Of a stretch of 64,000 bases of DNA, positions 52,557 through 62,114 are shown piece after piece. The position numbers were made by a program, and so were the translations under genes. Below the pieces are notes generated by a model that was not told where the DNA came from, made no database searches, and worked only from the letters and a program-made list of their open reading frames with translations. Where the stretch lies: positions 1,756,907 through 1,820,906 of the forward strand of contig CAVPHU010000001.1 of the NCBI GenBank assembly GCA_963704815.1. Reading direction: 5' to 3'. How positions within the stretch are numbered: position 1 is the first letter of the stretch; each line of letters opens with the position of its first letter. The DNA comes from DATKWD01 sp963704815. GTDB lineage: Bacteria; Actinomycetota; Acidimicrobiia; Acidimicrobiales; Salinilacustritrichaceae.

Positions 52557-54253
52557 GAGCTGAGGAAATCCGTGACGGCGTCGTCGACCTCGAGGAACAC
52601 GTGGTCTTCGCCGATTCGCTCCATCAGGCCCGACCGTTCGAGCATGTCGAGGACCGGCTGACGGACCCTGGCCCAGCTGACGCTGATGCCCGCGCCGTCG
52701 AGGGTGTCGAGCAGCTCACCGATTTGCTGAGTCGCGGTCGTGTCCATGTCGGACATTCCCTCGGCGTCGATCAAAAGCGTGGCGGGTGGTGGCTCCGAGA
52801 CGGCGAGCCGCTGCTCCACGTCGCGGACGAAGAACGCGGTGTTGGCGAAGAACAACTCGTCGTCGATCCGGTAGATCAACAAGCCCGGGATGCGGTGAGC
52901 GTCGAGATGGTTGTCGATGTCGCGGTAGGTGTCGGTGCCTTCGACCCGCCCGAGTTCGGCGGTGTGAGGCCGGATCAGCCGGGTCAGCGCAACCAGCATC
53001 GACAGGCCGATGGCGAACGCGATCCCGCCGAGCATCCCGAATACCAGCACCGAGCCGACGGTGATGGTGCCGAGCCAGAACTCAGAGCGTCTGGTCTGCC
53101 ACAGCGCCCGGAAATCGCGGATCTCGAACAGGCCGAGCCCGGCGACGATCACGATGCCGGCCAGCACCGCCAGCGGGAGTTGCTCGAAGAGCCCGGTCAG
53201 GAACACCAGCGTGACCAGGACCAACGCTGAACAGATCAGCCCGACGAGGTTGGACCGGCCCCCGGCATCTCGTTGGACGTAGCTGCGTGATTGGCTGCCG
53301 TTGACGGGGATGCCCTGGAGCACCCCCGAGGCGAGGTTCGAGGCGCCGATGGCGAGAAACTCCTGATCGGCGTCCAATGTGTATCCGCCCGCGGTCGACA
53401 GCGAACGCGCGGTCAGGAAACTGTCGGGGTAGGCGAGGAGGGCGATCCCCAAGGCCGGGAGCAGCAGCTGCGTGAACTGGCTGAACGACGCCTCCGGGAG
53501 CCCCGGCACCGGGACACCGGAGGTGATGTTCCCCACGACCGCGACACCCTCGGTGTCGAGGTTCCACACCGTGGACGCGACGATTCCCAGCACAACGGCG
53601 ACCAGCGGCGCCGGGATCGCGGGCACGAGCTTGCGGAGCCCGAACACCAGCACCACCGTGGTCACCCCGATCAGCGTCGTGAGGCCGTGGGCATCACCGA
53701 GATTGCGGGCGACGGCGCCGACGTCGGTGGTGTAGAGGTCGGTGTCGATGTCGAGGCCGAACAGCGCCTCGAGCTGACTGATCACGATGATGACGCCCGA
53801 CCCGAACACGTAGCCGGCAAGGATCGGGCGCGACAGGAACTCGCTGATGAACCCGAGCCGGAACACGAACCCGAGCACGCACCAGCCGCCGACGAGCAAC
53901 GCCACCAGCGCCGTCAGCTCGATGGCGCTGTCGGGGTCGGTGACCAGCGGGGCAACGGTCGCGGCCGCCATGAGCGCGACCGTCGACTCTGCACCCATGT
54001 TCAGGTCGCGGCACGTCCCGAACACTGCATAGGCAGCCAACGCCGCCGTCGCCGCGTACAGCCCGTGGACGGAAGGGACCCCAGCCAACGTTGCGTACGC
54101 CAACGACTGCGGCACGACCACGGCCCACACGGTCAGTGCTGCGCGTAGGTCGATGCCGGCGGAGTGCCGCGCTCCGTCGATGATGCTGCCCACGCCGGGC
54201 ACGAAACGTCCGAGGCCCGAAGGCTTCTCGGGCAACGTCAGCCGCTCGGCCAT
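52553..54253 (-). CDS. SulP/SLC26 family anion transporter with STAS domain
   Basis: 566 residues. The SulP core begins with LTVWAVVVPQSLAYATLAGV and SVHGLYAATAALAAYAVFGT, followed by TALVALLVGGWCVLGFVFRL and PVNGSQSRSYVQRDAGG, both typical. The C-terminal STAS domain spans about residues 440-560 (IPGLLIYRIDDELFFANTAF; LLIDAEGMSDMDTTATQQI). Substrates in this family are sulfate, bicarbonate or dicarboxylates; none can be chosen. The gene starts at the stop of the DUF1622 gene and overlaps the next membrane gene. Confidence 0.92.
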   Translation of the reverse strand: MAERLTLPEKPSGLGRFVPGVGSIIDGARHSAGIDLRAALTVWAVVVPQSLAYATLAGVPSVHGLYAATAALAAYAVFGTCRDLNMGAESTVALMAAATVAPLVTDPDSAIELTALVALLVGGWCVLGFVFRLGFISEFLSRPILAGYVFGSGVIIVISQLEALFGLDIDTDLYTTDVGAVARNLGDAHGLTTLIGVTTVVLVFGLRKLVPAIPAPLVAVVLGIVASTVWNLDTEGVAVVGNITSGVPVPGLPEASFSQFTQLLLPALGIALLAYPDSFLTARSLSTAGGYTLDADQEFLAIGASNLASGVLQGIPVNGSQSRSYVQRDAGGRSNLVGLICSALVLVTLVFLTGLFEQLPLAVLAGIVIVAGLGLFEIRDFRALWQTRRSEFWLGTITVGSVLVFGMLGGIAFAIGLSMLVALTRLIRPHTAELGRVEGTDTYRDIDNHLDAHRIPGLLIYRIDDELFFANTAFFVRDVEQRLAVSEPPPATLLIDAEGMSDMDTTATQQIGELLDTLDGAGISVSWARVRQPVLDMLERSGLMERIGEDHVFLEVDDAVTDFLSS

Positions 54254-54699
54254 CAGCGGTCGTCCTCATCCGGTTTCGCCACGTCGGCCTGCGGGCTGGT
54301 CGGCTGTTGCCAGGGCCAGCGGCCGTCGGCCTCGAGCACGAGCGACCACGCGAGGAAGGTCCGCACGACGACGAGGAGTCCGAGTGCCGCGACGTTCTCG
54401 AGCGTCTGGTCGAGCGTCACGGTACGAATGATGTCGGCGGCGATGAGCAGGTCGAGTCCGAGCAACACTCCCGTCGAGAACGACCGTTTGAACTCGCTGT
54501 ATGCCTGCCGCCCCCGACCGCCGGTGAAGACGCTCCGGGCCAGCTGCGCCATGGCGATGACCACCGAGATCGCAATGATCGAGATTGCGAGGACTTCGAT
54601 CCACTCGGACACATTGCGGGCCAGTTCCCAATCGGCGATCTCCGGTCCGCTGGAGTTCTCACCCCCGAATGCGAACCGCTCGCTCATCATCCGGTGCAT
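54253..54699 (-). CDS. DUF1622 membrane protein
   Basis: 148 residues from ATG at 54699; alternative ATGs at 54690 and 54687 are equally possible since no strong ribosome-binding site is seen. Helices: VLAISIIAISVVIAMAQLAR, FSTGVLLGLDLLIAADIIRT and ALGLLVVVRTFLAWSLVLEA. The segment LDLLIAADIIRTVTLD is the DUF1622 hallmark. It starts 11 bases after the stop of the flippase-kinase gene and ends at the SulP start. Confidence 0.82.
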   Translation of the reverse strand: MHRMMSERFAFGGENSSGPEIADWELARNVSEWIEVLAISIIAISVVIAMAQLARSVFTGGRGRQAYSEFKRSFSTGVLLGLDLLIAADIIRTVTLDQTLENVAALGLLVVVRTFLAWSLVLEADGRWPWQQPTSPQADVAKPDEDDR

Positions 54700-54709
54700 G
54701 ATCAGGGGG

Positions 54710-57193
54710 TCACAGGTAGTCGCGCTTGTCGAGCCATTGCAGGCTCACATACCCCCAGAGCGGAGGCAGGTAGTAGCTGACGAGCCGGTAGATCAGCACG
54801 GCCGACACCGCGAGGTCGCTGTCGACTCCGATCGCCACGAGTCCCGCGGTCATACCGGCCTCTGAGACACCCACACCGCCTGGGATAGGCATCAGCCCGG
54901 CGAACAGCGACACGGTGACGTTGATGAAGACGGCTTCGCCGAGGCTGACCGACCCGCCGACCGCCAGCACACACATGACGAGTCCAGCGCCGTAGAGGAT
55001 CTCGGTCCCCATCGAACTGCCGAGCGCGGTCAACGCCCTCTTGGGGTCTTTCACGGTCTTGAAGGCTTCACCCATCTGAGAGAACGGCCCACGGAGCTTG
55101 TCCTCGGCCCAGTGCCTCAATTTCGGCACCAGCAGCACGACGATGATGACGCCGATGAAGATGGCGAAGGCGGTCACGAGCAACTTGATCGCTCCGCCGC
55201 CCCCCTGCATCTCGGAGAAATCGATGCTGCCGGCCCCGATCACGATCGTCAGGATGACGAGAACGGCCTGGGCGATGAACCCGATGAACCCGGTGATCGC
55301 CCCGGTGGTCGCCGAGGTGACCGTGCTGATGCCGAATTTCTCGAAGTAGCGGGCATTGGTCGCCACCCGACCGGCGGCCGACGGGACGGCGATGTTGACG
55401 AACCCGATCGCGAACTGCTCGATCGTGGTCACCCCGATGGGAACCTTCTTCGGCGAGGCAGCGGCGAGCGCAATGGCATCGGTCCAGTTGGTCGCTGCGG
55501 CAAAGATGAGACCGAGCAGGATGAGGCCCCAGCGGGCGTCGGACAACGTGTTCCAGATGGTGTCGAACCCGACGTCGGCGAGGCCGCCGATGAGCGAGTA
55601 GACCGCGAAGCCCACGAAGGCGAGCATCAGCACGTTCTTCCACGTCACACGCGTCAGCTGTTGGGGCTCGGGAACGTCGATGTCGAGGGCGGCAGCGGTC
55701 TGCTTGCGTAGGTCTTTGATCTTCAGCTTCTGGGCCTTGACGTTGTGGCGGAGTCGGCCGTTGAGCGCAGCGGTCTGGAGCAGCGGGAGCATGGTGGCGA
55801 TGCCGTCATCGCCCTTGGCCCGGCGGGCGGCTGCGATGGCGCGTTCGGCGCCGACGCCCAGCGTGGTCATCACCAACATGGCGGCGACGTCCTGCTGCAA
55901 CTGGTCGTCGGTGGGGTGGATCGCCGAGTCGGCGAAACCCATCAGCTGCAGCTCACCGGCTGGGTCGAACCAGAAGTGCATGCCGTCGATCGAGCCGTGG
56001 CTGATGTCGGCCTCGTGGAGCTGGCCGAGGAGCGCCCATGCATCGTCGAGGACCTTGTCGTCGATGGCGTCGGGGTCCTTCTCCGCCATGTCGGTCAGCG
56101 TGTGGTCGAAGAGGTCGGTGACCAACATCGCGTCGTCGAGCGCGGTCATCCCGACGGTGACCAGGGCCGGTACCGGCACACCGTGCTGATCGGCCAGGAG
56201 CAGCGCCAGCGATTCGTGCTCGACCTGCTGGCGGCGGTCGGATCCGTATTGCGCCCCCTGGTCCTGGTACCAGGCTTCCTTCCACAGCCGGGTCCACCGA
56301 CGGGTGCTCCACGAGTCGCGGCCGAGGGCGCTGACGAAGATGGGCCGGCCATCGGCCGAGGTTCCGGACAGGACGATCGATTCAGCCGGCTGCTTGTCGT
56401 AGTACGTCAACGTCTCGGTGTCCAAGCCCAGGTCGGCAAGCCCCGCTTGCAGACGGCTCGTCGAGGGCAAGCCCGCCGAGGTGCCGATGGCATAGCGGGT
56501 GAGCGCCGCAGCGAACAGGCCGACGAGCAAGCCACCGAGCGCGGCGCTGAACGTCGTCACCGCTCCGAGGACCGACGCCACTCCCGCGGCCAGGGTGAAC
56601 ATCCAGCCCATCTTGCGCATCGGAGCGGTCAGCCAGGGCGCGGCTGCAGCCTGAATGGCCGTTGCCGTCGTCAGCGAGAAGGCCGGGAACGTGTTGCGAG
56701 TCTGGTTCAGATCGAGGAACGCGAACTCCGGCCAGCGGTTGTCGATGATCTGCGTGAGCACCACGCCGATCGCGACGGCGAACAGCGCCGCCAACACCAT
56801 GTCTCGCAGCACGTCCAGCCGGCCCGTGGCGAAGAGCCCGACCCCGATCAACAAGCCGATGCCGTACAGCACACCCACTCCGTAGGCCGCCTGCGACAAC
56901 CACAGGAGCCATCCGGGCAGGCTGCCCACGAACTCGAGGGTCGAGTTGTCGAAGGTCGATCCTTCGCCGGCGACCAGGATCAACACGAACCCCAGGGCTG
57001 CGGTGAAGCCAGCTGACAAGAGGTCGGTCTGCCAGCGCACACGCGGCGCGTCCGATGGCGCCGAGAACACCTGGATTCCATGGGAACCAGGGTCTTCAGC
57101 TGCTTCAGCAGGGGCAGCGCCGTCCGGTGCCGCCCCACCACTGTCGGTCATCGTCATCGCGCGCAAACCTCGGTTCGTCTCGCCATTCGTCAA
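54710..57193 (-). CDS. Fusion of membrane domain, kinase-like domain and LPG-synthase-type flippase domain
   Basis: 827 residues. An N-terminal membrane region (LLSAGFTAALGFVLILVAGE; MVLAALFAVAIGVVLTQI) is followed by a kinase-like domain around 280-480 with LLGQLHEADISHGSIDGMHF. The usual catalytic HGD reads HGS, and the DFG-like position reads MGFADSA, so phosphotransfer is doubtful. The C-terminal third is the lysylphosphatidylglycerol-synthase-type flippase domain (VPSAAGRVATNARYFEKFG; LMPIPGGVGVSEAGMTAGLV). Similar fusions are known in actinobacteria. The role is probably lipid or glycolipid translocation under control of the kinase-like module. ATGA overlap with the MscS gene. Confidence 0.85.
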   Translation of the reverse strand: MTNGETNRGLRAMTMTDSGGAAPDGAAPAEAAEDPGSHGIQVFSAPSDAPRVRWQTDLLSAGFTAALGFVLILVAGEGSTFDNSTLEFVGSLPGWLLWLSQAAYGVGVLYGIGLLIGVGLFATGRLDVLRDMVLAALFAVAIGVVLTQIIDNRWPEFAFLDLNQTRNTFPAFSLTTATAIQAAAAPWLTAPMRKMGWMFTLAAGVASVLGAVTTFSAALGGLLVGLFAAALTRYAIGTSAGLPSTSRLQAGLADLGLDTETLTYYDKQPAESIVLSGTSADGRPIFVSALGRDSWSTRRWTRLWKEAWYQDQGAQYGSDRRQQVEHESLALLLADQHGVPVPALVTVGMTALDDAMLVTDLFDHTLTDMAEKDPDAIDDKVLDDAWALLGQLHEADISHGSIDGMHFWFDPAGELQLMGFADSAIHPTDDQLQQDVAAMLVMTTLGVGAERAIAAARRAKGDDGIATMLPLLQTAALNGRLRHNVKAQKLKIKDLRKQTAAALDIDVPEPQQLTRVTWKNVLMLAFVGFAVYSLIGGLADVGFDTIWNTLSDARWGLILLGLIFAAATNWTDAIALAAASPKKVPIGVTTIEQFAIGFVNIAVPSAAGRVATNARYFEKFGISTVTSATTGAITGFIGFIAQAVLVILTIVIGAGSIDFSEMQGGGGAIKLLVTAFAIFIGVIIVVLLVPKLRHWAEDKLRGPFSQMGEAFKTVKDPKRALTALGSSMGTEILYGAGLVMCVLAVGGSVSLGEAVFINVTVSLFAGLMPIPGGVGVSEAGMTAGLVAIGVDSDLAVSAVLIYRLVSYYLPPLWGYVSLQWLDKRDYL

Positions 57194-58054
57194 TCGTCCC
57201 GTTTTCGCGGGGCATCAGGTAGCCCCAAAGCGGCGCCTTCTGGGAGTACCTGGCCGACGAGCGCAACCTCGAGCGACGGGGCACCTTCGATGCCTGCCCG
57301 CCGGAGCGCCCGATGAACCGTGCGGAGCACGGCATCCTTGGTCTCGTTGGCCGCGTCGATGCTCGACTCGTGCCAGAAGCGGATCGAGAACTCCACGCAG
57401 CTGCTGATCGACATGACTCGGATCGACCCGACACGGATCACGCCGTCGACATCGGCCACCGCCGCCCGGATCACGTGCTCTGCTTCATCGATGTCGGTGT
57501 CGTAGACGACCTGGACGTCGACGCTGGATCGGCGCTCGACGTGGGTCGACAACACGGTCACGTTCTCGGAGATGACGTCGGCGTTGGGGATGTGGACGCG
57601 AGCGCCGTCACGGCGCCGCACCACCACGCTCCGCTGGGTGATCTCGATCACCTCGCCGACGACATCGCCGACAACGATCTCGTCACCGACTCCGAAGGCC
57701 GGACGAGAGGCGATCACCACACTGATGGCGAAGCTCTCGATGACCGGCTTCATTGCCAGCCCCAGGATGAGCAGCAAGAAGGCGATGAAGACCGAGATCC
57801 CGCCGATGTTGAGCCCGAGAATGCTCAGCGCCCACGCCGCAGCGATGCCGACGATGCTCCATTGCCCGATCCGGCCGGCCAACTTCGCCAGCTGCTGGGC
57901 CTGCTGACCCGGGCGACCGAAGTAGCGACGGAGGAGTCGTCCGACGAAAAGCGCGGATCGCGATGCCGACGCCGAGCACCACGGCTGCGGCGACCAGGTC
58001 GGCAGCGGTCAGCGGCTGTCCGGTGAATGCCTCTTCCAGCTTGCTCAGGTCCAT
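57190..58054 (-). CDS. Mechanosensitive channel, MscS family, one frameshift
   Basis: From ATG at 58054 (GGGAG six bases upstream): MDLSKLEEAFTGQPLTAADL, VAAAVVLGVGIAI. A frame change near 57955 leads to ALFVGRLLRRYFG and then LAGRIGQWSIVGIAAAWALS, IAFLLLILGLAMKPVIESF (pore-lining helix), PAFGVGDEIVVGDVVGEVIE and RDGARVHIPNADVISENV, a typical MscS beta domain and its VxIPN motif. The corrected length is about 287 residues. It protects against hypo-osmotic shock. It overlaps the flippase-kinase gene (ATGA). Confidence 0.85.
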
Positions 58055-58105
58055 GGCCAACTCCCGTCGGTGAGCATCGTCTCTCGCATTCACTGCCAAC
58101 GGAAC

Positions 58106-58171
58106 CGCCAACATGGGGGCACGCGGGAGCATCGGTGTGGAGGCCTGCTCCGTTGCGTCTCCCATTTGGCG
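58106..58171. promoter_or_regulatory. Inverted repeat pair in the divergent MscS spacer
   Basis: CGCCAACATGGGGG (58106-58119) and TCTCCCATTTGGCG (58158-58171) are imperfect inverted copies of each other with one inserted base, 38 bases apart. They could be two half-sites or two operators facing the divergent genes. Confidence 0.3.
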
Positions 58172-58247
58172 CTTCCGGCGGCGCTCTGGCCCGGGGATCG
58201 TGGGCACAGATGGATCCGGCTCCATTTGCCGACGAAGGAGACTCCCG

Positions 58248-58751
58248 ATGACCGATGACACGAACCATGATGCCGATCTTGCTGCGATGCACAACGCCGA
58301 TCCCGCGGAAGTCGAGTACATGTTCGCCCAGACCGCCGGCGCGCTCGGCGTCGAGGGTGGGAGGCTCACGTTGCATGGAGCCGCCGCGAGCACGCTGTGG
58401 TTCTCCGACCGGCCACAACGGCTGACCGGACACCTCCCGACGTCGGAGTTCGTTGCGAATTGGGACGTCGGGGACGACAGCTTCGCCGCGGATCCGCCGA
58501 ACGGGTTGCTGTCGATCTTCGAGGACGACGCGGTCAACGACGTCGTGGTCGTCCTCCGCCAGCCCCGACTCGACGGCGACGATCTCAGCTATGCGTTCGA
58601 AGTCACTGAAGGAGAGCTTGCGCCGTCATCTGGCCCCACGAGCCTCTTCATCGACACGATCGGCCGTCCAATGAGCCCGGGATCGGTCGCAGGCGTTCGC
58701 AGGCGGGGGAGCCGCAGGGGACGACGCCGCATGCGCCGGCGCGTCCGCTGA
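58248..58751 (+). CDS. Conserved hypothetical protein
   Basis: 167 residues from ATG at 58248 with AAGGAG eight bases upstream. GRLTLHGAAASTLWFSDRPQ, RLTGHLPTSEFVANWDVGDD and SFAADPPNGLLSIF, then VVVVLRQPRLDGDDLSYAFE form a recurrent bacterial family of unknown function, often secreted or membrane-associated in other species. The C-terminus here is an Arg-rich tail (RRGSRRGRRRMRRRVR), which may reflect a late frameshift. It precedes the K+ channel gene by 4 bases. Confidence 0.68.
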   Translation: MTDDTNHDADLAAMHNADPAEVEYMFAQTAGALGVEGGRLTLHGAAASTLWFSDRPQRLTGHLPTSEFVANWDVGDDSFAADPPNGLLSIFEDDAVNDVVVVLRQPRLDGDDLSYAFEVTEGELAPSSGPTSLFIDTIGRPMSPGSVAGVRRRGSRRGRRRMRRRVR

Positions 58752-58755
58752 GGCC

Positions 58756-59091
58756 GTGCCCGAAGGGCAGGGTGAATCGACGTGGGAGACCTACTCGACA
58801 CGAATCATCGGCCTCTTCAGCTTGCTCACGCTCGGCACCGGAACCGTCGTGTACCGCATCCTCGAGGACTGGAGCTGGGTCGACTCGTTCTACTTCGACC
58901 GCGGTGGCACTGACCACCGTTGGCTTCGGCGACTTGACTCCTTCCACAGACCTCTCGAAATTGTTCACGGTCTTCTACATCTTCAGCGGGATCTCACTCA
59001 TCGGTGCGCTGCTCAACGAGTTCATGAAGCGCCATGCGAGACGAATGAACACGCACACGGGCGAATCGACCCACCGGACAACGGCGCATGA
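58756..59091 (+). CDS. Two-helix potassium channel, one frameshift
   Basis: From GTG at 58756: STRIIGLFSLLTLGTGTVVY then RILEDWSWVDSFYF. An indel near 58905 changes frame, after which TVALTTVGFGDLTPSTDLSK continues. TVGFGD is the K+ selectivity filter, and LFTVFYIFSGISLIGALLNE is the inner helix. The corrected protein has about 110 residues, a minimal pore module without a cytoplasmic domain. The stop shown is that of the first frame; the true end is uncertain by some tens of bases. Confidence 0.72.
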   Translation: MPEGQGESTWETYSTRIIGLFSLLTLGTGTVVYRILEDWSWVDSFYFDRGGTDHRWLRRLDSFHRPLEIVHGLLHLQRDLTHRCAAQRVHEAPCETNEHAHGRIDPPDNGA

Positions 59092-59118
59092 GCGCCTCGA
59101 ACAAGGAGCAAGGTTTCG

Positions 59119-60300
59119 ATGCCTGACAAATCTGCCGACACCGATGACAAGACGACGCGGGACACCAGTCGCGACAACGACCCGGTCGGAAGGGTGCACT
59201 TCGAGGTGCTGCCATGGGTGCGGGCGCGTCGGCACGAACAGTTGGATGTTCGTCGGGATGGTGTTCGGGCTCGCGTTGATCATCGCTCTGATCGCCGCGA
59301 CCCGCGACATCACCGCGCCATTGGCCGTCGGCACCTTCGTTGCGATCGTGTGTGCACCGATCGTCACGTGGCTCCAGGACCACGGTCTGAAGCGAGCGGC
59401 TGGTGCCGGGATCGTGCTCGTCGGGTTGGTCGTCGTGTTCGCGGGGTGCGTGCTGATCACAGCAGAGGCGCTCGGGAGCCAGAGCGAGGCGCTGAGCGAG
59501 AACCTCTCAAAGGCGGTGGACGAGGTCAAGACCTGGGCGGCGGACCTCCCCATCGGCGCCGACGCGGTCGACGAGGTCGATTCGACGGCGCAGGACGCGG
59601 CACCCGTGGCCCACGACGGTGTGGCGACCGCACTTCGCGACCGCCGCCAACTCGGCCGCCGGCTTCATCACCGGGCTGGTCCTCGGAACGATCGTGCTCT
59701 ACTACGTGCTCAAAGACGGGCCGACCATGGTCAACAACTGGTTGCGACCGCAGGCCCGACCCGGCTCGGCGGGCCGCGGCGCAGGACATCGTCGAGAAGT
59801 CGATCAAGGACGTGCAGTCCTACTTCACCGGGCAGACCGCACTGGCGCTCGTCAACGGCGTGTCGATTGCGATCGGGATGTACTTCCTCGGTGTGCCCGG
59901 CGCACTCGCCATCGGTGTCGTCAACTTCGTCGGCGCCTACATCCCCTACATCGGGGCGTTCATCGGAGGAGCGTTCGCCGTGCTCATGGCGCTCGGTGAC
60001 GGCGGCGTCGGCATGGCGGTCGCGGCATTCGCGATCGTGATCGTGGCCCAGCTCGTGCTGGAGAACATGCTCCAGCCCAAGCTCCTCGGCTCGAGCCTCA
60101 ACCTGAGCCCGCTCACCATCCTGCTGGCGACCACGTTCGGCGGGATGGTGGCCGGAATGATCGGCTTGATTCTCGCCGCTCCCGTTGCCGCGATCGGACA
60201 CGACCTGAGCCGCGAACTGCGAGCGATCGGCTACTTCGGTGACGGCGACGAACCCGAGGCATCGTCCGGTCCGCCAACCCACCCCGGAGGACTCACGTGC
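59119..60300 (+). pseudogene. AI-2E family (PerM) transporter, frameshifted
   Basis: From ATG at 59119: DKSADTDDKTTRDTSRDN. Homology continues in other frames with FVGMVFGLALIIALIAATRD, APLAVGTFVAIVCAPIVTWL, GFITGLVLGTIVLYYVLKDG, then VNGVSIAIGMYFLGVPGALA, IGVVNFVGAYIPYIGAFIGG and LENMLQPKLLGSSLNLSPL. That last block (P-L-G-SL-LSPL) is the family signature. Three indels (near 59225, 59635 and 59755) are required. Family members export autoinducer-2 or act in ion/antiporter functions; context with CPA1 and K+ genes favours ion homeostasis. The exact stop is not clear. Confidence 0.78.
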
Positions 60301-60530
60301 CCCATCCCCCAGCGACTGAGCCGCACGCATACCTCACCGTCGAGGAGCGTCATGAGCGTGGCCGGGCGGCCCGCAAGAAGGCGCCACGTTCGAGTCACGC
60401 CGAGTGGCTACCCGCGTCGGGTCGACCCGACCCGGTCGACGTGCTCACGGCTCAGGATGCACCCCTGGCAGCAATCACCTGGAGGGGGTCGGACCCCTCG
60501 TGCGCCGCTGGAGGCTCGGGCGGTGAGTGA
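60297..60530 (+). pseudogene. N-terminal remnant of a DUF2252 protein
   Basis: 77 codons from GTG at 60297 with GGAGG nine bases upstream. LTVEERHERGRAARKKAPRS then SHAEWLPASGRPDPVDVLTA is the conserved opening of DUF2252 proteins (usually 400 or more residues). Homology stops after about residue 58, and the frame ends at 60530, overlapping the GTG of the antiporter gene. Either a truncated gene retained for coupling or a small leader-like protein. Confidence 0.6.
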
Positions 60531-61807
60531 GTGGGCGGTTGTCTTCGTTGCCGTGTCCGTCGTCGGGTGGGCGCTGGTGCAGCGGCGCGCCTCGTCGACC
60601 GCTGTCACGGGGCCGATGGTGTTCGTCGCGCTCGGGTTGTTGGTCGGCTCGGAAGGATTCGGGCTCATCGACGTCGGGTCCGGCTCCGCATCATCTGTCG
60701 TCGACACCGTCCTCGAGGGCACGCTCGCGCTGCTGCTCTACACCGATGCCGCCGCCCTGCACCCCTCGTCCTGGCGCAAGGATGTGAGTCTCCGGGCGCG
60801 TCTGCTCGGTATCGGCCTGCCGCTGACGATCGGCGCAGGATGGCTGATCGCTGTGCTCCTCTTCGACGGCCTCAGCGGCTGGGAAGCGGCGATCGTCGCG
60901 GCGATGATCGCGCCCACCGATGCGGCACTCGGCAAGGCGGTGATCTCGAACCCCCGTGTTCCGGAACGCATCCGCACCGGTCTCGATGTCGAATCGGGCC
61001 TGAACGACGGAGTGAGCCTTCCCCTTCATCCTCCTGTTCATGGGGTTCGCCGGCAACGGGTTCAGCGGCGACGGAATCGTCTCCACGTTCGTCCGACCAC
61101 GATCGGGGTGGCAGTCGCGGTCGGAGTCGGGGTCGCGGTCGTCGCCGCATGGCTGTTGTCACGGGCGAGCAGCTCGCCGATGGTGGGCTCGACCTGGAGC
61201 CAGTTCGCGCTCGCTGCGGTCGCAGTCATCACGTTCGCCGTGGCAGATCAGTTGGGCGGAAGCGGGTTCATCGCCTGCTTCGCCGGTGGCCTCACCTACG
61301 GCGAGCAGCGTGCGCGGTCGCCTGCTCGCCAACGAGGCGTTCACCGACGATCTCGGCGCGGTGCTCACTCAGATCAGCTTCCTGCTCGTCGGTGCGGTCG
61401 TGATCGGGCCGGCGGTCGCCGAGAGCACGTGGCAGGTGTGGGTGATGGCGGCGCTGGCGCTGACCATCGCTCGCATCGGGCCGGTCGCGCTGGCGCTCAT
61501 CGGAACCGGCATGCGCTGGCCGACGGTTGCCTACATCGGTTGGTTCGGCCCACGGGGGCTCGCAACCATCGTCTTCTCGGTGCTCGTCGTCGAGGAGGCC
61601 GACCTTCCGGGGACGGACACGATCATCACCATCGCAGCCATCACCGTGCTCATGAGTGTGTACGCGCATGGATTGACGGCGAGTGCCGGGGCCAGCCGGT
61701 ATGCCGACTGGGCCGAGGAAGAGTCAGAGACCGGCGACTTGGCCGAGACCATCCCGCTGAAGCAGCCGGTCTCGCGCGATCGGCTCCAGGAACGGCCCGA
61801 GGCCTAG
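60523..61807 (+). pseudogene. CPA1-family Na+/H+ antiporter, frameshifted
   Basis: From GTG at 60523 (GGAGG eight bases upstream): WAVVFVAVSVVGWALVQRRA, LEGTLALLLYTDAAALHPSS and AAIVAAMIAPTDAALGKAVI; the last carries the TD motif. DVESGLNDGVSLP matches the ESxxND site with the ion-binding Asp. Frame changes near 61020, 61090 and 61310 follow. The remainder is in one frame: AVLTQISFLLVGAVVIGPAV, GWFGPRGLATIVFSVLVVEE. About 425 residues once corrected. It exchanges Na+ or K+ for protons across the membrane. Confidence 0.8.
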
Positions 61808-61860
61808 CACCGCGAGCCAGATGTTGAGGCGGTCTCTGCGCACGGTGTGCGCGGCAGGCG

Positions 61861-62028
61861 CTACCCGGTGAACAGCTTCTTCAGGTCGACGTGACGCCAC
61901 TCCGTTTGCAGCGGGATCTTGATCCACACCTCCAGGTCGCTCGGGCTGGTGACGATCTGGTGATCAGTCACGTCGGCGTCCTGCTTCGTGGGCTTCGTGA
62001 CGCCTCCATCGTTTCGGAACGTCACCAC
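61861..62028 (-). CDS. Small ORF or C-terminal remnant, unknown
   Basis: 55 codons from GTG at 62028 (or 62025) to TAG at 61861: VTFRNDGGVTKPTKQDADVT and EVWIKIPLQTEWRHVDLKKL. Residue composition looks coding, with no membrane segment. No ribosome-binding site is obvious, and the frame stays open upstream to about 62075, so it may be the tail of a lost gene. It lies in the 300-base gap between the antiporter and the DUF1254/DUF1214 gene, where nothing else is seen. Confidence 0.4.
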   Translation of the reverse strand: MVTFRNDGGVTKPTKQDADVTDHQIVTSPSDLEVWIKIPLQTEWRHVDLKKLFTG

Positions 62029-62114
62029 GGACCGGAACGATCTGACTATCGCCGCGATGTGTCGACACGATCAAGGACGGCCGGATCACCGCCGAACCCG
62101 AATGAGGTAGTCGG

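Noticed and set aside
53291..54148. 285-codon plus-strand frame opposite the SulP gene
   Set aside because: Antisense shadow with His/Arg/Asp-rich repetitive composition.
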